Source of the DNA: Streptomyces roseoverticillatus
GTDB taxonomy: Bacteria; Actinomycetota; Actinomycetes; Streptomycetales; Streptomycetaceae
NCBI RefSeq assembly: GCF_000719265.1
Contig: NZ_JOFL01000001.1
Coordinates: 1 to 64,000, forward strand
Direction: 5' to 3'
Length of the DNA: 64,000 nucleotides
In this document: piece by piece, positions 14,684 through 23,474 of the stretch
Layout: each line of letters opens with the position of its first letter
How positions within the stretch are numbered: the first letter of the stretch is position 1
Notes under the pieces: generated by a model
The model's database searches: none
What the model was told of the DNA's origin: nothing
What the model saw: only the letters and a program-made list of their open reading frames with translations
Translations under genes and position numbers: made by a program

Positions 14684-15343
14684 ATGACCTCCGACGCAGT
14701 GCTCATACCCGCCGGCGGCGCGGCACTCGCCGGCGACCTCGTCGTTCCCGCTTCTGCCGGCGCGGTGGTGCTGTTCGCCCACGGCAGCGGCAGTTCGCGG
14801 CTGAGCCCGCGCAACCGGGCGGTCGCCGCCGCGCTCCAGCGCTCCGGGCTGGCCACCTTGCTGATGGACCTCCTGACCGAGCAGGAGGAGGCGGTGGACG
14901 CCCTCACGGCCGGGCACCGCTTCGACATCGCCCTGCTGAGCAGCCGCCTGACGGCGGCGATCGACTGGCTCGGCGGTCACCCGGGCACGGCGGACCTGCC
15001 GGTGCACTTGTTCGGGGCGAGCACGGGTGCGGCGGCAGCGCTGACGGCGGCGGCGGAGCAGCCGGACCAGGTGCGGTCGGTGGTCTCGCGCGGCGGCCGC
15101 CCCGACCTCGCCGACGACGCGCTCAGCCGTGTCCGGGCGCCCGTCCTGCTGATCGTGGGCGGCGAGGACCACGAGGTGCTGCGGCTGAACCACGCGGCAG
15201 CGGCCCGGCTGCAAGTGCCCCACGAAGTCCACGTCGTACCCGGCGCCACCCATCTGTTCGAGGAGCCGGGGGCGCTGGAGGAGGTCGCCGAGGTGGCGTG
15301 CCGCTGGTTCCTCCGGCCCTCGCAGCCTCAGGGCGAAGCGTGA
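14684..15343 (+). CDS. Alpha/beta hydrolase (dienelactone-hydrolase-like)
   Basis: 219 residues. Compact alpha/beta hydrolase: oxyanion region FAHGSGSS, nucleophile Ser in LFGASTGAAAAL, acid Asp in LIVGGEDHEV and His in VPGATHLFEEPG. This arrangement is common in Streptomyces DLH-like proteins and in fused phosphoribosyltransferase-hydrolases. Substrate unknown. It is separate from the upstream TetR gene by 113 bp, with a purine run (AGAGGG) before the start. Confidence 0.85.
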   Translation: MTSDAVLIPAGGAALAGDLVVPASAGAVVLFAHGSGSSRLSPRNRAVAAALQRSGLATLLMDLLTEQEEAVDALTAGHRFDIALLSSRLTAAIDWLGGHPGTADLPVHLFGASTGAAAALTAAAEQPDQVRSVVSRGGRPDLADDALSRVRAPVLLIVGGEDHEVLRLNHAAAARLQVPHEVHVVPGATHLFEEPGALEEVAEVACRWFLRPSQPQGEA

Positions 15344-15446
15344 ACGGAGCGTGAGACGGTCCGGGTGACGACGAGGCGGTGCGTGTCCGTAAGGCCCGCC
15401 GGTCGTTCTCGTGAGAAGACCCGCTCGCGTCCCCGGAGGAGACCTG

Positions 15447-15866
15447 ATGCGCCGAGCCATTGCCACCGCCGCGCTGGCCGCGGCCGCCCTGACGCTGGGG
15501 TCGGCCGCCGCCTCGCACGCCGCCGACCGGCCGAAGCCGCCGGACCTCGGGGAGCTGGCCGCCGTCGACGCCGGCAACCTGGGCGACAGCCTCGACGGAG
15601 TCGCGCAGAAGGCGACCACCCTCGCGGGGGCGTCGGGAGCCGAGCTGGTGAAGCAGGCTGTTCCCGCGGTGGGCAAGGCGGCCGGCTCGGCGGTGAAGAA
15701 GACGACGGATCCGGTTCAGCGGACCATCGGCACCGCGGCGGGGACGGCGGGGCGCGGCGTGGGCGACACGATGACGGCTTCGCAGGGCAGGTCGGCGCCC
15801 GCTCCGCTCCCGGCGGGACCGCTCCCGATCGCAGGCCTGCCGATCGCCGGACTGCCGACCGGCTGA
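15447..15866 (+). CDS. Small secreted Ala/Gly-rich protein
   Basis: 139 residues from the ATG at 15447, with GGAGGAG nine bases upstream. Signal peptide: RRAIATAALAAAALTLGSAA, cleavage near SHAAD. The mature part is rich in Ala, Gly, Lys and Pro with no cysteine, and ends in a short GLPIAG repeat. Similar proteins exist widely in Streptomyces without known function. It converges on the next gene with 63 bp between. Confidence 0.7.
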   Translation: MRRAIATAALAAAALTLGSAAASHAADRPKPPDLGELAAVDAGNLGDSLDGVAQKATTLAGASGAELVKQAVPAVGKAAGSAVKKTTDPVQRTIGTAAGTAGRGVGDTMTASQGRSAPAPLPAGPLPIAGLPIAGLPTG

Positions 15867-15929
15867 GATCTCCCGCAGGGCCGTCCGCGCCGGAGCCCTC
15901 TGCGCGCCGGCCTCACCCGTGCGCCGGCC

Positions 15930-16343
15930 TCACCCGCGGGCCGCGCACACCACGAACGCCCGCATCGACTCGCTGCCGTTGCTGGTGTTCGTGCCGCGCG
16001 TGACCCATTGCGGGCCCTGCGCAAAGGAGTCGGTGAGGTAGATGCGGTGCGCGGAGGTCTCGCCGCCGCCACCGACCGGCACGCGTCCGACCGGACAGAC
16101 CGCCACGGCAGGGGCGTTCGCCCCCGGCCCGACTTCGACGGGATCTCCGAAGACCTGCAGGAATCCCCCCGCCTCCGCGCCGGCCCCGGCGGCCTGCTGC
16201 GGGGCCGCATGGGGCGTGGAGGCGAAGCCCTGCGCCTTCTCGTGCTCGCTGTACGCCCCCTGCTCGCCGTGCGCGTCGGCGGTCGCCACACCACAGGCAA
16301 GGGCGGCGGCAGCCGCACACGCAAGGCTGGCGATACGTTTCAT
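15930..16343 (-). CDS. Secreted protein of unknown function
   Basis: 137 residues. Signal peptide [22 protein letters not shown]. The mature domain begins with a His/Glu/Gln-rich segment and carries two cysteines (VAVCPVG, FVVCAARG) near motifs GGGETSAHRIYLTDSF and QWVTRGTNTSN, which look like a small beta-sandwich closed by a disulfide. No family recognised. It diverges from the prenyl synthase gene. Just beyond its stop a 16-bp direct repeat (15904-15919, 15921-15936) duplicates the sequence around the termination codon. Confidence 0.65.
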   Translation of the reverse strand: MKRIASLACAAAAALACGVATADAHGEQGAYSEHEKAQGFASTPHAAPQQAAGAGAEAGGFLQVFGDPVEVGPGANAPAVAVCPVGRVPVGGGGETSAHRIYLTDSFAQGPQWVTRGTNTSNGSESMRAFVVCAARG

Positions 16344-16462
16344 CGTGACCCCCTCCGGACGTCCGGAACCCCTGATTCCACAATGCTACGTAGAGTGTTG
16401 CGGCGATGACAAGACGTAGCGACGGTCGCACCCTTCCCCGGCTGCTGGAAGGGTGGACCCCC

Positions 16463-17563
16463 ATGAGCACCACGAACCATGCGCAGCGCACGACCGCGGC
16501 CGCCGCCCGGGAGCGGCTCGCCGGATACCGGCACCGCTTCGACGCCCGCTTCGAGGCGTACTTCGACTCCCTCTCCGAGCACCTGGACACCCCGCCGCTC
16601 AGCCGCTTCACCCCCCGCTGCCTGGACCTCCTGCGCGACCTCTCCCTGCGCGGCGGCAAGCGCCTGCGCGTCGCCCTGCTGTACGAGGCGGCCCACCTGG
16701 TGACCGACGAGGAACCGCCCGGTCTGGAGGAAGCCGCGCTGAGCATCGAACTGCTGCAGACGCACGGGCTGGTCCACGACGACATCATCGACGACGCCCC
16801 CGTGCGGCGCGGCGGCCCGTCCACGTACTACGCCTACCGCCGCGAGTTCCCCGGAGATCCCCGGACCGCGCTGGGGCTCGCCGTGCTGGCGGGGGACCTC
16901 GCCGCCTTCCTGTCGATGCAGGTCCTGCTGGAGGCCGCCGCGCCCGCCGCGGTCAAGCAGGGCATGCTGGAGGTGCAGTTGCGCGCGGGCGCGGAGACCG
17001 TCGCCGGCCAGATCACCGACCTGGAACGCGACTTCGAGCCGCTCCCCTCCGAGGACCTGCTGCACACCGTCTGCGAGTACAAGTCCACCCGGTACTCCAT
17101 CCTCGCCCCGCTGCGGCTGGGGCTGCTGGCCGCGGGAGAACACCTGGCCGACCATGACGAACGCCTGCGCCGCTACGCGACCCTGGCCGGCATCAGCGGG
17201 CAGATGCGGGACGACTACCTCGACCTCTTCGGCGACGAGCGCACCACCGGCAAGTCCCCGGGCTCCGACATCCGCTCCGGGCGCCGCAGCTACGCCGTCC
17301 GCGCCGTACTGGCCGCCGCGACCACCGCGGAGCGCACGCTGCTGGAGTCCGCACTCGGCGACCCGGGGTGCACGGCCGCCACGATCGACCGCATACGCGG
17401 CATCGCCCGGGACCGCGGCGTCGACGACGAACTCCGCGCCGCCGTACGGCACTACGCCGAGGACGCCGCCGCCGAGGCCTCCTCCTGGCGCCCGCACTGG
17501 CGCACGGAAGCCGTGTCCTTCTTCGAAGGCCTCCCCTTGTGGAACGCACAGCGCACGCAGTGA
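16463..17563 (+). CDS. Polyprenyl (geranylgeranyl-type) diphosphate synthase
   Basis: 366 residues from ATG 16463 (GGAAGGG nine bases upstream; an in-frame ATG at 16406 is possible). Trans-prenyltransferase fold with RGGKRLR for diphosphate binding, first Asp-rich motif in LVHDDIIDD, and second in GQMRDDYLDLFGDE. Makes C15-C20 or longer isoprenyl diphosphates from IPP. The residues five before the first Asp motif that set chain length (QTHGL) are small or polar, so a product longer than farnesyl is possible. No terpene cyclase is next to it. Confidence 0.85.
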   Translation: MSTTNHAQRTTAAAARERLAGYRHRFDARFEAYFDSLSEHLDTPPLSRFTPRCLDLLRDLSLRGGKRLRVALLYEAAHLVTDEEPPGLEEAALSIELLQTHGLVHDDIIDDAPVRRGGPSTYYAYRREFPGDPRTALGLAVLAGDLAAFLSMQVLLEAAAPAAVKQGMLEVQLRAGAETVAGQITDLERDFEPLPSEDLLHTVCEYKSTRYSILAPLRLGLLAAGEHLADHDERLRRYATLAGISGQMRDDYLDLFGDERTTGKSPGSDIRSGRRSYAVRAVLAAATTAERTLLESALGDPGCTAATIDRIRGIARDRGVDDELRAAVRHYAEDAAAEASSWRPHWRTEAVSFFEGLPLWNAQRTQ

Positions 17564-17731
17564 TCGTCTGCGGCACCGGCGGCCGCCCGATGACGCGGGC
17601 ACGGCGACGTGGAGTACACGCTTACCCGCCGGGAGTGGCTGCGCCATACGGGCGCCTCATGACTGGCAGCCCTCATCCGGCCCGACGATGCTGGAGCGTG
17701 TCGTACGACGCGGAAGAGCGGGAGCGGGCAC

Positions 17732-18844
17732 GTGAGGGCACCGGGCACGGAGCGTACCGGCGTCGGGCGCTGGTGCCTGCGTCACCTGCAGTGGATGCCC
17801 GCCTTCCTGCTCGTCGGGGGCGCCGCCCTCGACTACAACACCCCACCGCACTTCAGCGCGGAGGCCTTCTACACGGCCGCGCCGATGTCGGCCGCCGCAC
17901 TACTGTCGCTGCGGGCGACGATCCTGGCGGGCATCGGCGCGTGCGCGGCCGACACCGCGCTGCTGATCCACTTCGGCTTCCTCGGGGACTCCGGCGGGCA
18001 GAGCGAGCTGGCCACCGTCACGGTGGTCTCGGCCTTCGCCGTCGTCGTCAACCGCCTCATGTACTACAGCGACGTGCGGCTGCAGTCCGCACGCAAGATC
18101 GCCCTCGCCGTACAGCGCGCCGTGCTGCCGCAGCCGCCGGCCTCGATCGGGCCGTTGCGGATCGCCGTGCGCTACCAGTCGGCCGTGAAGGACGCACACA
18201 TCGGCGGTGACCTCTACGGCGTGCAGGACACCCCGTACGGCGTACGCTGCCTGGTCGGCGACGTGCGGGGCAAGGGCATGGACGCGGTCAAGGCCGTGGA
18301 CGTCGCCCTGGGGGTGTTCCGGGAGGCCGCCGACGACGAACCCGCGATCACCACGGTCGCCGCCAGGCTGGAGCGGGCGCTGCGCCGGGAGGCGGACCGG
18401 CGGAACGGGGTCGAGCGGACCGAAGGGTTCGTCACGAGCATCCTGGCCGGCATCCCGCACTCCGGCGACGCGCTGCAGCTGCTCAACCGCGGTCACCCGG
18501 CGCCCCTGCTGCTGCACGGCGGCCGGGCGCGCTACGCGGAGCCGTCCGAACCGGCCCTCCCCCTCGGTCTGGCGGACCTGGGCGCCGGCGAGGACCGAAC
18601 CGACACGGTGCCCTTCCCACCGGGAACGACGCTCCTGCTGTACACCGACGGCCTCACCGAGGCACGGGACCGCGCCGGGGTCTTCTACGACCCCGGCGCC
18701 AGGCTGACCGGGCGGGAGTTTTCCGGGCCGGACGCCCTGCTCGACGCCCTCCTCGCCGACGTCGCCCGCCACACCGGCGGCTGCATCACCGACGACCTGG
18801 TCCTGCTCGCGATCACCCGCGGCGAGGGTCCTGAGGCCGCCTAG
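17732..18844 (+). CDS. Membrane-anchored SpoIIE/PP2C serine phosphatase
   Basis: 370 residues from GTG 17732 (GAGCGGGCAC before it). Three to four hydrophobic segments occupy residues about 20-115 (MPAFLLVGGAAL, AALLSLRATILAGIGACAADTALLIHF), then the SpoIIE catalytic domain: GGDLYGV, GDVRGKGMDAVK, LNRGHPAPLLL, LLLYTDGLTEARD and CITDDLVLLAI, which keep the metal-binding aspartates. Such proteins dephosphorylate anti-sigma-factor antagonists. No partner kinase or antagonist is adjacent. Confidence 0.92.
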   Translation: MRAPGTERTGVGRWCLRHLQWMPAFLLVGGAALDYNTPPHFSAEAFYTAAPMSAAALLSLRATILAGIGACAADTALLIHFGFLGDSGGQSELATVTVVSAFAVVVNRLMYYSDVRLQSARKIALAVQRAVLPQPPASIGPLRIAVRYQSAVKDAHIGGDLYGVQDTPYGVRCLVGDVRGKGMDAVKAVDVALGVFREAADDEPAITTVAARLERALRREADRRNGVERTEGFVTSILAGIPHSGDALQLLNRGHPAPLLLHGGRARYAEPSEPALPLGLADLGAGEDRTDTVPFPPGTTLLLYTDGLTEARDRAGVFYDPGARLTGREFSGPDALLDALLADVARHTGGCITDDLVLLAITRGEGPEAA

Positions 18845-18846
18845 CA

Positions 18847-18858
18847 GCACGTACGTGC
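18847..18858. promoter_or_regulatory. 12-bp perfect palindrome before the acetyltransferase gene
   Basis: GCACGTACGTGC starts two bases after the phosphatase stop and sits at the -35 position of the TAGCCT promoter at 18874, so a bound protein would block that promoter. Confidence 0.4.
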
Positions 18859-18873
18859 AGCATGACGCACCGG

Positions 18874-18879
18874 TAGCCT
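18874..18879 (+). promoter_or_regulatory. -10 element of a leaderless acetyltransferase transcript
   Basis: TAGCCT followed by six bases and then the ATG at 18886, with no purine-rich ribosome site between: the arrangement of a leaderless actinomycete mRNA. Confidence 0.5.
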
Positions 18880-18885
18880 GCCACC

Positions 18886-19410
18886 ATGCTGACTGGTGAT
18901 CTTGTACGGCTCCGGCCCCTCGAACCGGCCGACGCCGAGACGATGTGGCGGTGGAACAACGACCCCGAGATCGGGCGCTGGATGTTCGGCGGCTACCCGG
19001 AATCGCTGGCGCAGATCACCGAGCGCTTCGCGGCCCTCCCCCGCAACGCGTACGCGGGCACGTTCCTCGGCGTCGAGCCGCTCGGCGAGCGGCGGCTGAT
19101 CGGCTCGGTGCGGCTGCGCGACGCCGCACCCGAGACCGGCGCGGCCGAACTCGACCTCCGCATCGGCGACAAGGACTACCAGGGGCGCGGCTACGCGACC
19201 GACACCATGCGCGTGATCTGCAGGTTCGGCTTCGACGAGATGCGCCTGCACCGCATCGCCCTGACCGTCGTCGCGGACAACGAGCCGGCCCGCCGCGTGT
19301 ACGAAAAAGTCGGCTTCGTCGAGGAGGGCCGGCAGCGGGAGTGCTTCCGCCGCGCCGGCAAGTGGCACGACATGATCCTCATGGGGCTCCTCGAAGGCGA
19401 ACTGCGCTGA
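18886..19410 (+). CDS. GNAT N-acetyltransferase (RimJ/RimL-like)
   Basis: 174 residues. LVRLRPLEPADAETMWRWNN start, then the acetyl-CoA loop motif in KDYQGRGYATDTMRVICRF (Q/R-x-x-G-x-G/A), followed by LHRIALTVVADNEPARRVYEKVGF and EEGRQRECFRRAGKWHDMILM. This is the profile of the RimJ/RimL group that acetylates amines or protein N-termini; the substrate cannot be told. Confidence 0.9.
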   Translation: MLTGDLVRLRPLEPADAETMWRWNNDPEIGRWMFGGYPESLAQITERFAALPRNAYAGTFLGVEPLGERRLIGSVRLRDAAPETGAAELDLRIGDKDYQGRGYATDTMRVICRFGFDEMRLHRIALTVVADNEPARRVYEKVGFVEEGRQRECFRRAGKWHDMILMGLLEGELR

Positions 19411-19486
19411 CCACGCCCGTCACACCGGCCGCTCCCGTACCCGGAATTCCCGGCGGGAGGGGAAGGTAGGGAGCGAGGATGGGCGG

Positions 19487-20266
19487 ATGAACGCCCACTT
19501 GCGCGCCCAGTCGTTCAACGCGGCCGCCGCCCAGTACGCCGCGAACCGGCCCTCCTACCCGCCCGCCCTCCTCGACGCCGTCGAGGAGCTCGCGGGCCGC
19601 CCCCTCGCCGGTGCCCGCGTCGCCGATGTCGGCGCGGGCACCGGGATCGCCACGGCCCTGCTGCGCGAGCGCGGCGCGGAAGTCGTCGCGGTCGAGCCGG
19701 GCGAGGGCATGGCGGCCCGGTTCCGCCGTGATCTGCCCGGCGTGCCGGTCGTCCGGGGTGACGGCAATGCCCTGCCGCTCGCCGACGCGTCCGTCGACCT
19801 CGTCACGTACGCGCAGGCCTGGCACTGGACCGACGCCGCCCGCTCCGTCCCCGAAGCGCTGCGGGTCCTGCGCCCGGGCGGCGCGATCGCCGTCTGGTGG
19901 AACACGACCGCGCTCGACGTGCCGTGGCTCGCCGCCCAGCACGAGCGGATCGCGCGCCACACCGGCACGGAACCGCCGACCAGGGAGCCGGACGACGACC
20001 GTGCCGTCCGGCTCGCCGGCTTCGGGAGGCTGCACTGCGTGCGCCGCCAGGTGCGCTGGAGCCGGGTCGTCCCCCTCGGCGTCCACCTCGCCAACATCGG
20101 CAGCCACTCGGCGTTCCTCGTACTCGGCGAGGCCGGCACCCGGGAGTTCCTTACCGCCGAGCGCAGCCGCCTGCGCGCGCTCTTCCCCGGCGAGGAGATC
20201 GAGGAAGCCTACGTGGCCGACCTGTTCGTGGCCGGAGAACAGCCCCTCGCCGCTACCTCGCCGTGA
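19487..20266 (+). CDS. Class I SAM-dependent methyltransferase
   Basis: 259 residues. Motif I VADVGAGTGIATALL, motif II acidic residue in EVVAVEPGEGMA, then GDGNALPLADASVDLVTYAQAWHWTD and LRVLRPGGAIAVWWN: a UbiE/Methyltransf_11 type. RPSYPPALLDAV at the N-terminus is common in a large actinobacterial subfamily of unknown substrate. Its last 14 bases overlap the convergent DUF1540 gene. Confidence 0.88.
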   Translation: MNAHLRAQSFNAAAAQYAANRPSYPPALLDAVEELAGRPLAGARVADVGAGTGIATALLRERGAEVVAVEPGEGMAARFRRDLPGVPVVRGDGNALPLADASVDLVTYAQAWHWTDAARSVPEALRVLRPGGAIAVWWNTTALDVPWLAAQHERIARHTGTEPPTREPDDDRAVRLAGFGRLHCVRRQVRWSRVVPLGVHLANIGSHSAFLVLGEAGTREFLTAERSRLRALFPGEEIEEAYVADLFVAGEQPLAATSP

Positions 20267-20537
20267 ACGTCAGGCAGTCCGCCGAGGCTCCCAGGGCGGC
20301 CACCGTGATGCCGGGGGCCTGGCATTCCAGCCCGACGTTGTGCAGGCACCCGGCCATCTTGCAGGCGCCGACCCGGCCGACGGACGAGGCGTCTCCGCCC
20401 TTCGAGGGGAAGACGAAATAGGTGTCGCAGTGGGCGTGGGCGGAGTCGCCCACGGTGATCGCGAGTGCGTGGCAGGCGCTGTCCTGGTTGTAGGCGCACT
20501 CGTCCACCTGACAAACGCTCACCTGAGGCATTTCCAC
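20253..20537 (-). CDS. Twin DUF1540 cysteine-rich protein
   Basis: 94 residues from GTG 20537, chosen because AGGAGA lies six bases upstream; an ATG three codons later is an alternative. Two DUF1540 repeats, each with four cysteines: CQVDECAYNQDSACHA...HCDTYF and CKMAGCLHNVGLECQA...DCLTF. These resemble small metal-binding (probably zinc) modules found singly in Firmicutes and as pairs in Streptomyces. Function unknown. Confidence 0.85.
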   Translation of the reverse strand: MEMPQVSVCQVDECAYNQDSACHALAITVGDSAHAHCDTYFVFPSKGGDASSVGRVGACKMAGCLHNVGLECQAPGITVAALGASADCLTFTAR

Positions 20538-20761
20538 GGCGCTTCTCCTCGGCACGACGTCCCGACCCGGCCACGGTCCGTTCTCCCGACGCCTTCCTCG
20601 GGCGCCGCAGGGCGACACCGGTGACCCCGGGTGTTCACCCGGACGCCGGACCGGCAGTCGACGGCGCCGCGTGGGCGGAGGAGCGCAGGCCCGTGCCGGG
20701 ACGGCCGGGCCTGCCGCCCGACATGCGGATCTCGTTCACCGGGGACGGGACGGGCGCAGGG

Positions 20762-21154
20762 TCAGGCGCCCTGGTCCGCCTGCTTCGCCTGCTTCTCCTT
20801 GATGCGCACGGCTTCCTTGCGGACCTCGGCCTGGGTGGCGCGCTCGCGCTGCAGCCACTCGGGCATGTCCTTCTTCAGCTCGTCGATCTGCTCGGTGGTG
20901 AGGGGGTCCGTGATGCCGCCGCGGGCGAGGCCCGCAATGGAGACGCCCAGCTTCGCCGCGACCACCGGCCGGGGGTGGGGGCCGTTGCGCCGCAGCTCCT
21001 GCAGCCACGCGGGCGGCTCGGCCTGCAGCGCGTTCAGCTCACTGCGCGTGACGACCCCCTCCTGGAACTCGGTGGGGGTGGCCTGGAGGTACACACCCAG
21101 CTTCTTCGCCGCGGTCGCGGGCTTCATCGTCTGGGCGGTCTTGTGCGACGTCAT
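20762..21154 (-). CDS. DUF5997 family protein
   Basis: 130 residues. Near-invariant actinobacterial pattern: QTMKPATAAKKLGVYLQATP, WLQELRRNGPHPRPVVAAKLGVS and LTTEQIDELKKDMPEWL, ending in a Lys/Glu-rich helix. Cytoplasmic and small; function unknown. It diverges from a LysR-ligand-domain gene, a pairing I recall as common in Streptomyces and which suggests functional coupling. Confidence 0.88.
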   Translation of the reverse strand: MTSHKTAQTMKPATAAKKLGVYLQATPTEFQEGVVTRSELNALQAEPPAWLQELRRNGPHPRPVVAAKLGVSIAGLARGGITDPLTTEQIDELKKDMPEWLQRERATQAEVRKEAVRIKEKQAKQADQGA

Positions 21155-21200
21155 GGCGTCAAGGGTATTCGAGCATGTGCACTACCTCGACCACGACCGG

Positions 21201-21206
21201 TAGCCT
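21201..21206 (+). promoter_or_regulatory. -10 element of a leaderless LysR-ligand-domain transcript
   Basis: TAGCCT, six bases, then the GTG start at 21213: transcription would begin on or beside the start codon. It lies in the 58-bp divergent gap with the DUF5997 gene. Confidence 0.5.
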
Positions 21207-21212
21207 GGCGGA

Positions 21213-22019
21213 GTGACAGGCTCGGAAGTTTCCCCTTCGTTCCGGCTCGCCTATGTCCCGGGAGTGACGCCCGCCAAGTGGGTGCGAATCTGGAACGAGC
21301 GGCTGCCCGACATCCCTCTGCAGCTCGTGGCGGTCCCCGCCACCGAAGCGTGCGACGTGCTGCTGGGCGGCGACGCCGACGCGGGTTTCGTCCGGCTGCC
21401 GCTGCCGGCCGACCGCACGGACTTCAGCGCGATCCCCCTGTACACCGAGACCACGGTCGTCGTGATCCCGAAGGACCACGTCGTGGCGGCGGTCGAGGAG
21501 GTCACCTCGGCGGACCTGGCCGACGAGATCGTGCTGCACCCCCTCGACGACGTGCTCGGCTGGGAGCGGCTGCCGGGCCGGCCCGCGATCGAGCGCCCGG
21601 CCACGACGGCGGACGCCATCGAGCTGGTGGCCGCGGGGGTGGGCGTCCTCGCCGTCCCCCAGTCGCTGGCCCGCCTGCACCACCGCAAGGACCTCACGTA
21701 CCGGCCGCTCACGGACGCCCCCCAGTCGCGGGTCGCCCTGTCGTGGCCCGAGGACGCGACCACCGACTTGGTCGAGGACTTCATCGGGATCGTCCGCGGG
21801 CGGACGGTCAACAGCTCGCGCGGCCGCACCCAGCCCCAGGCCGAGGCCCGGTCCTCCAAGGCCGCGGCCAAGTCCCCGGCCAAGGGCCAGGGCAAGGCGC
21901 AGCCCAAGGGGAAGCGGCCCGGTGCGGGCGGCGGCGCCCCGCGCAAGGCCGCGGCCGGCAAGAGCCCGCGGGGCGGTTCCGGCGGTGCCAAGCGCGGCAA
22001 GCCCCGCCGCCGCTCGTAG
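21213..22019 (+). CDS. Orphan LysR substrate-binding domain with basic tail
   Basis: 268 residues. Residues about 8-195 match the LysR ligand-binding fold (FRLAYVPGVTPAKWVRIWNERLP, DAGFVRLPL, ELVAAGVGVLAVPQSLARL), but there is no N-terminal helix-turn-helix. In its place the C-terminus (200-268) is a Lys/Ala/Pro/Arg-rich, histone-like tail (KSPAKGQGKAQPKGK, GKPRRRS) that could bind DNA or RNA nonspecifically. Ligand unknown. Leaderless start; divergent from DUF5997. Confidence 0.8.
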   Translation: MTGSEVSPSFRLAYVPGVTPAKWVRIWNERLPDIPLQLVAVPATEACDVLLGGDADAGFVRLPLPADRTDFSAIPLYTETTVVVIPKDHVVAAVEEVTSADLADEIVLHPLDDVLGWERLPGRPAIERPATTADAIELVAAGVGVLAVPQSLARLHHRKDLTYRPLTDAPQSRVALSWPEDATTDLVEDFIGIVRGRTVNSSRGRTQPQAEARSSKAAAKSPAKGQGKAQPKGKRPGAGGGAPRKAAAGKSPRGGSGGAKRGKPRRRS

Positions 22020-22043
22020 CGGCGGGCCGCCGCGTGGCGGAGC

Positions 22044-23312
22044 TCACACCCCGGGTGCGGGCTCTTTGAAGGGCACCGTCCGCCACGGGCTGTCCGGGTC
22101 GCTGGTCAGTGCGCGGTGCGCGTCGAGGACCGTCGTGTACCAGGGGCCGAACTCCTCCTCGTCGAAGTGCAGGCACCGGCCGAGTACGTAGCCGGCGGAG
22201 AACTCCTCCCACGAGTCGTACGCGGCCCGCGCGGCCACGGCCGCGCGCTCGATCGCCGCGTGCATCTCGGCCTCCGTCGCGTAGCGCGCGCCCCTGCCCC
22301 AGCGGGCCATCTTCGAACCGCGGCCGATGTCCCAGGCCGCGACCGTACGCACGAGGCCGTCGGGCGGCAGGAGGCCGTCGGCGCGGAACCGGGCCTCGTA
22401 GCGCAGCACCTGGCCCACGAGGTCGCGCAGGTGCGCCACGAACCCGGCGAAGTCGGGGTCGCCGGCGGGGGTGCCGTTCTCCAGGGCGCGGGCGCGCACC
22501 GTGGCCTCGACGGTGTCCCGCCACTGCCCCGGGTCGGCGCGGCCGCCGCCCTGCGACCGGAGCAGCGCGGTCCGCGCGCCCAGGACGAAGTCCCAGTACC
22601 AGGGGCTCACGTCCTGGCCGAGGAGTCGCTCCTCCGTCTCCAGCCAGTCCTCGCGGCCGTGCACGCCCCAGTCGTCGGCGATCCGCTCGGCCTCGCCGCG
22701 GTAGCCCATGCCGTGCCAGTGGAGGGTGTTCCACGCGTCGCCGTTGCGGAAGCACAGGTGCGCGCCGCAGGCCAGGCCATGCAGCAGCGGGCCGGGGGCG
22801 GGGGCGCCGGTGCGGCGGGTCACGACGCGGTCCATCAGGTCGTCCGGGGAGAAGAGGTCGTGGTGCAGATCCAGCCACACCTCCCGCTCCTCGTCGCTGA
22901 CCAGGAAGTACTGCTCGCAGGGCGTGGCCGCGTTGACGGCGAGGACGTCCACGCCGTCCGGGACGATCTGCGCGAGCGCGCCGAGGGTCGCGTACTCGTA
23001 GACAAGGAACGGGTGCGGGCGCGGCAGCATGCCGGAGGTGTAGACCTGCAGGACGGTGCGCCCGTCCGGGGTCTCGATGGTCAGCATGGGGTGGGCGTCA
23101 TCGCCGGCGGCCTGCGCCTCGTCGAGGCGGACCGGGTAGTAGACGCCCTCGATCGCGAGGGTGCGCAGGTAGGCGTAGGAGTCGTCCGACCTCGTCACCT
23201 TGTACAGGTACTGCTCCACGTCGGTGGGGGCCTGCCAGCGGGCGCCGTCCTCCGGTGCCGGGACGAAGGGGAAGAACTCGTCGTGGGCCTCGTCCTGGGC
23301 TGCGGCGTGCAT
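22044..23312 (-). CDS. SseB-like plus DUF1266 protein
   Basis: 422 residues from ATG 23312 (AGGAG four bases upstream; GTG 23327 is in frame but lacks a site). The N-terminal half resembles SseB-type domains (DVEQYLYKVTRSDDSYAYL, LQVYTSGMLPRPHPF), the C-terminal half DUF1266 (WYWDFVLGARTALLRSQ, VAAWDIGRGSKMARWG, EEFSAGYVLGR). Such proteins are common in Streptomyces, sometimes near secretion loci; role unknown. Cytoplasmic, without membrane segments. Confidence 0.75.
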   Translation of the reverse strand: MHAAAQDEAHDEFFPFVPAPEDGARWQAPTDVEQYLYKVTRSDDSYAYLRTLAIEGVYYPVRLDEAQAAGDDAHPMLTIETPDGRTVLQVYTSGMLPRPHPFLVYEYATLGALAQIVPDGVDVLAVNAATPCEQYFLVSDEEREVWLDLHHDLFSPDDLMDRVVTRRTGAPAPGPLLHGLACGAHLCFRNGDAWNTLHWHGMGYRGEAERIADDWGVHGREDWLETEERLLGQDVSPWYWDFVLGARTALLRSQGGGRADPGQWRDTVEATVRARALENGTPAGDPDFAGFVAHLRDLVGQVLRYEARFRADGLLPPDGLVRTVAAWDIGRGSKMARWGRGARYATEAEMHAAIERAAVAARAAYDSWEEFSAGYVLGRCLHFDEEEFGPWYTTVLDAHRALTSDPDSPWRTVPFKEPAPGV

Positions 23313-23474
23313 GGGGCTCCTGTTCACTCCGGTCCGGCCGGCCGGTTCCGGCTCAAGATCGCCCGAGTACGGTAACGGTGGCGATTCCGGGGGTGCGGGG
23401 AGGGGCGGCGGGCCACCATGGACGCCGGGTGCCGGAGCCGGCCGGATTCGCGCGGCGGCTGGTCCGGGGCGGCG

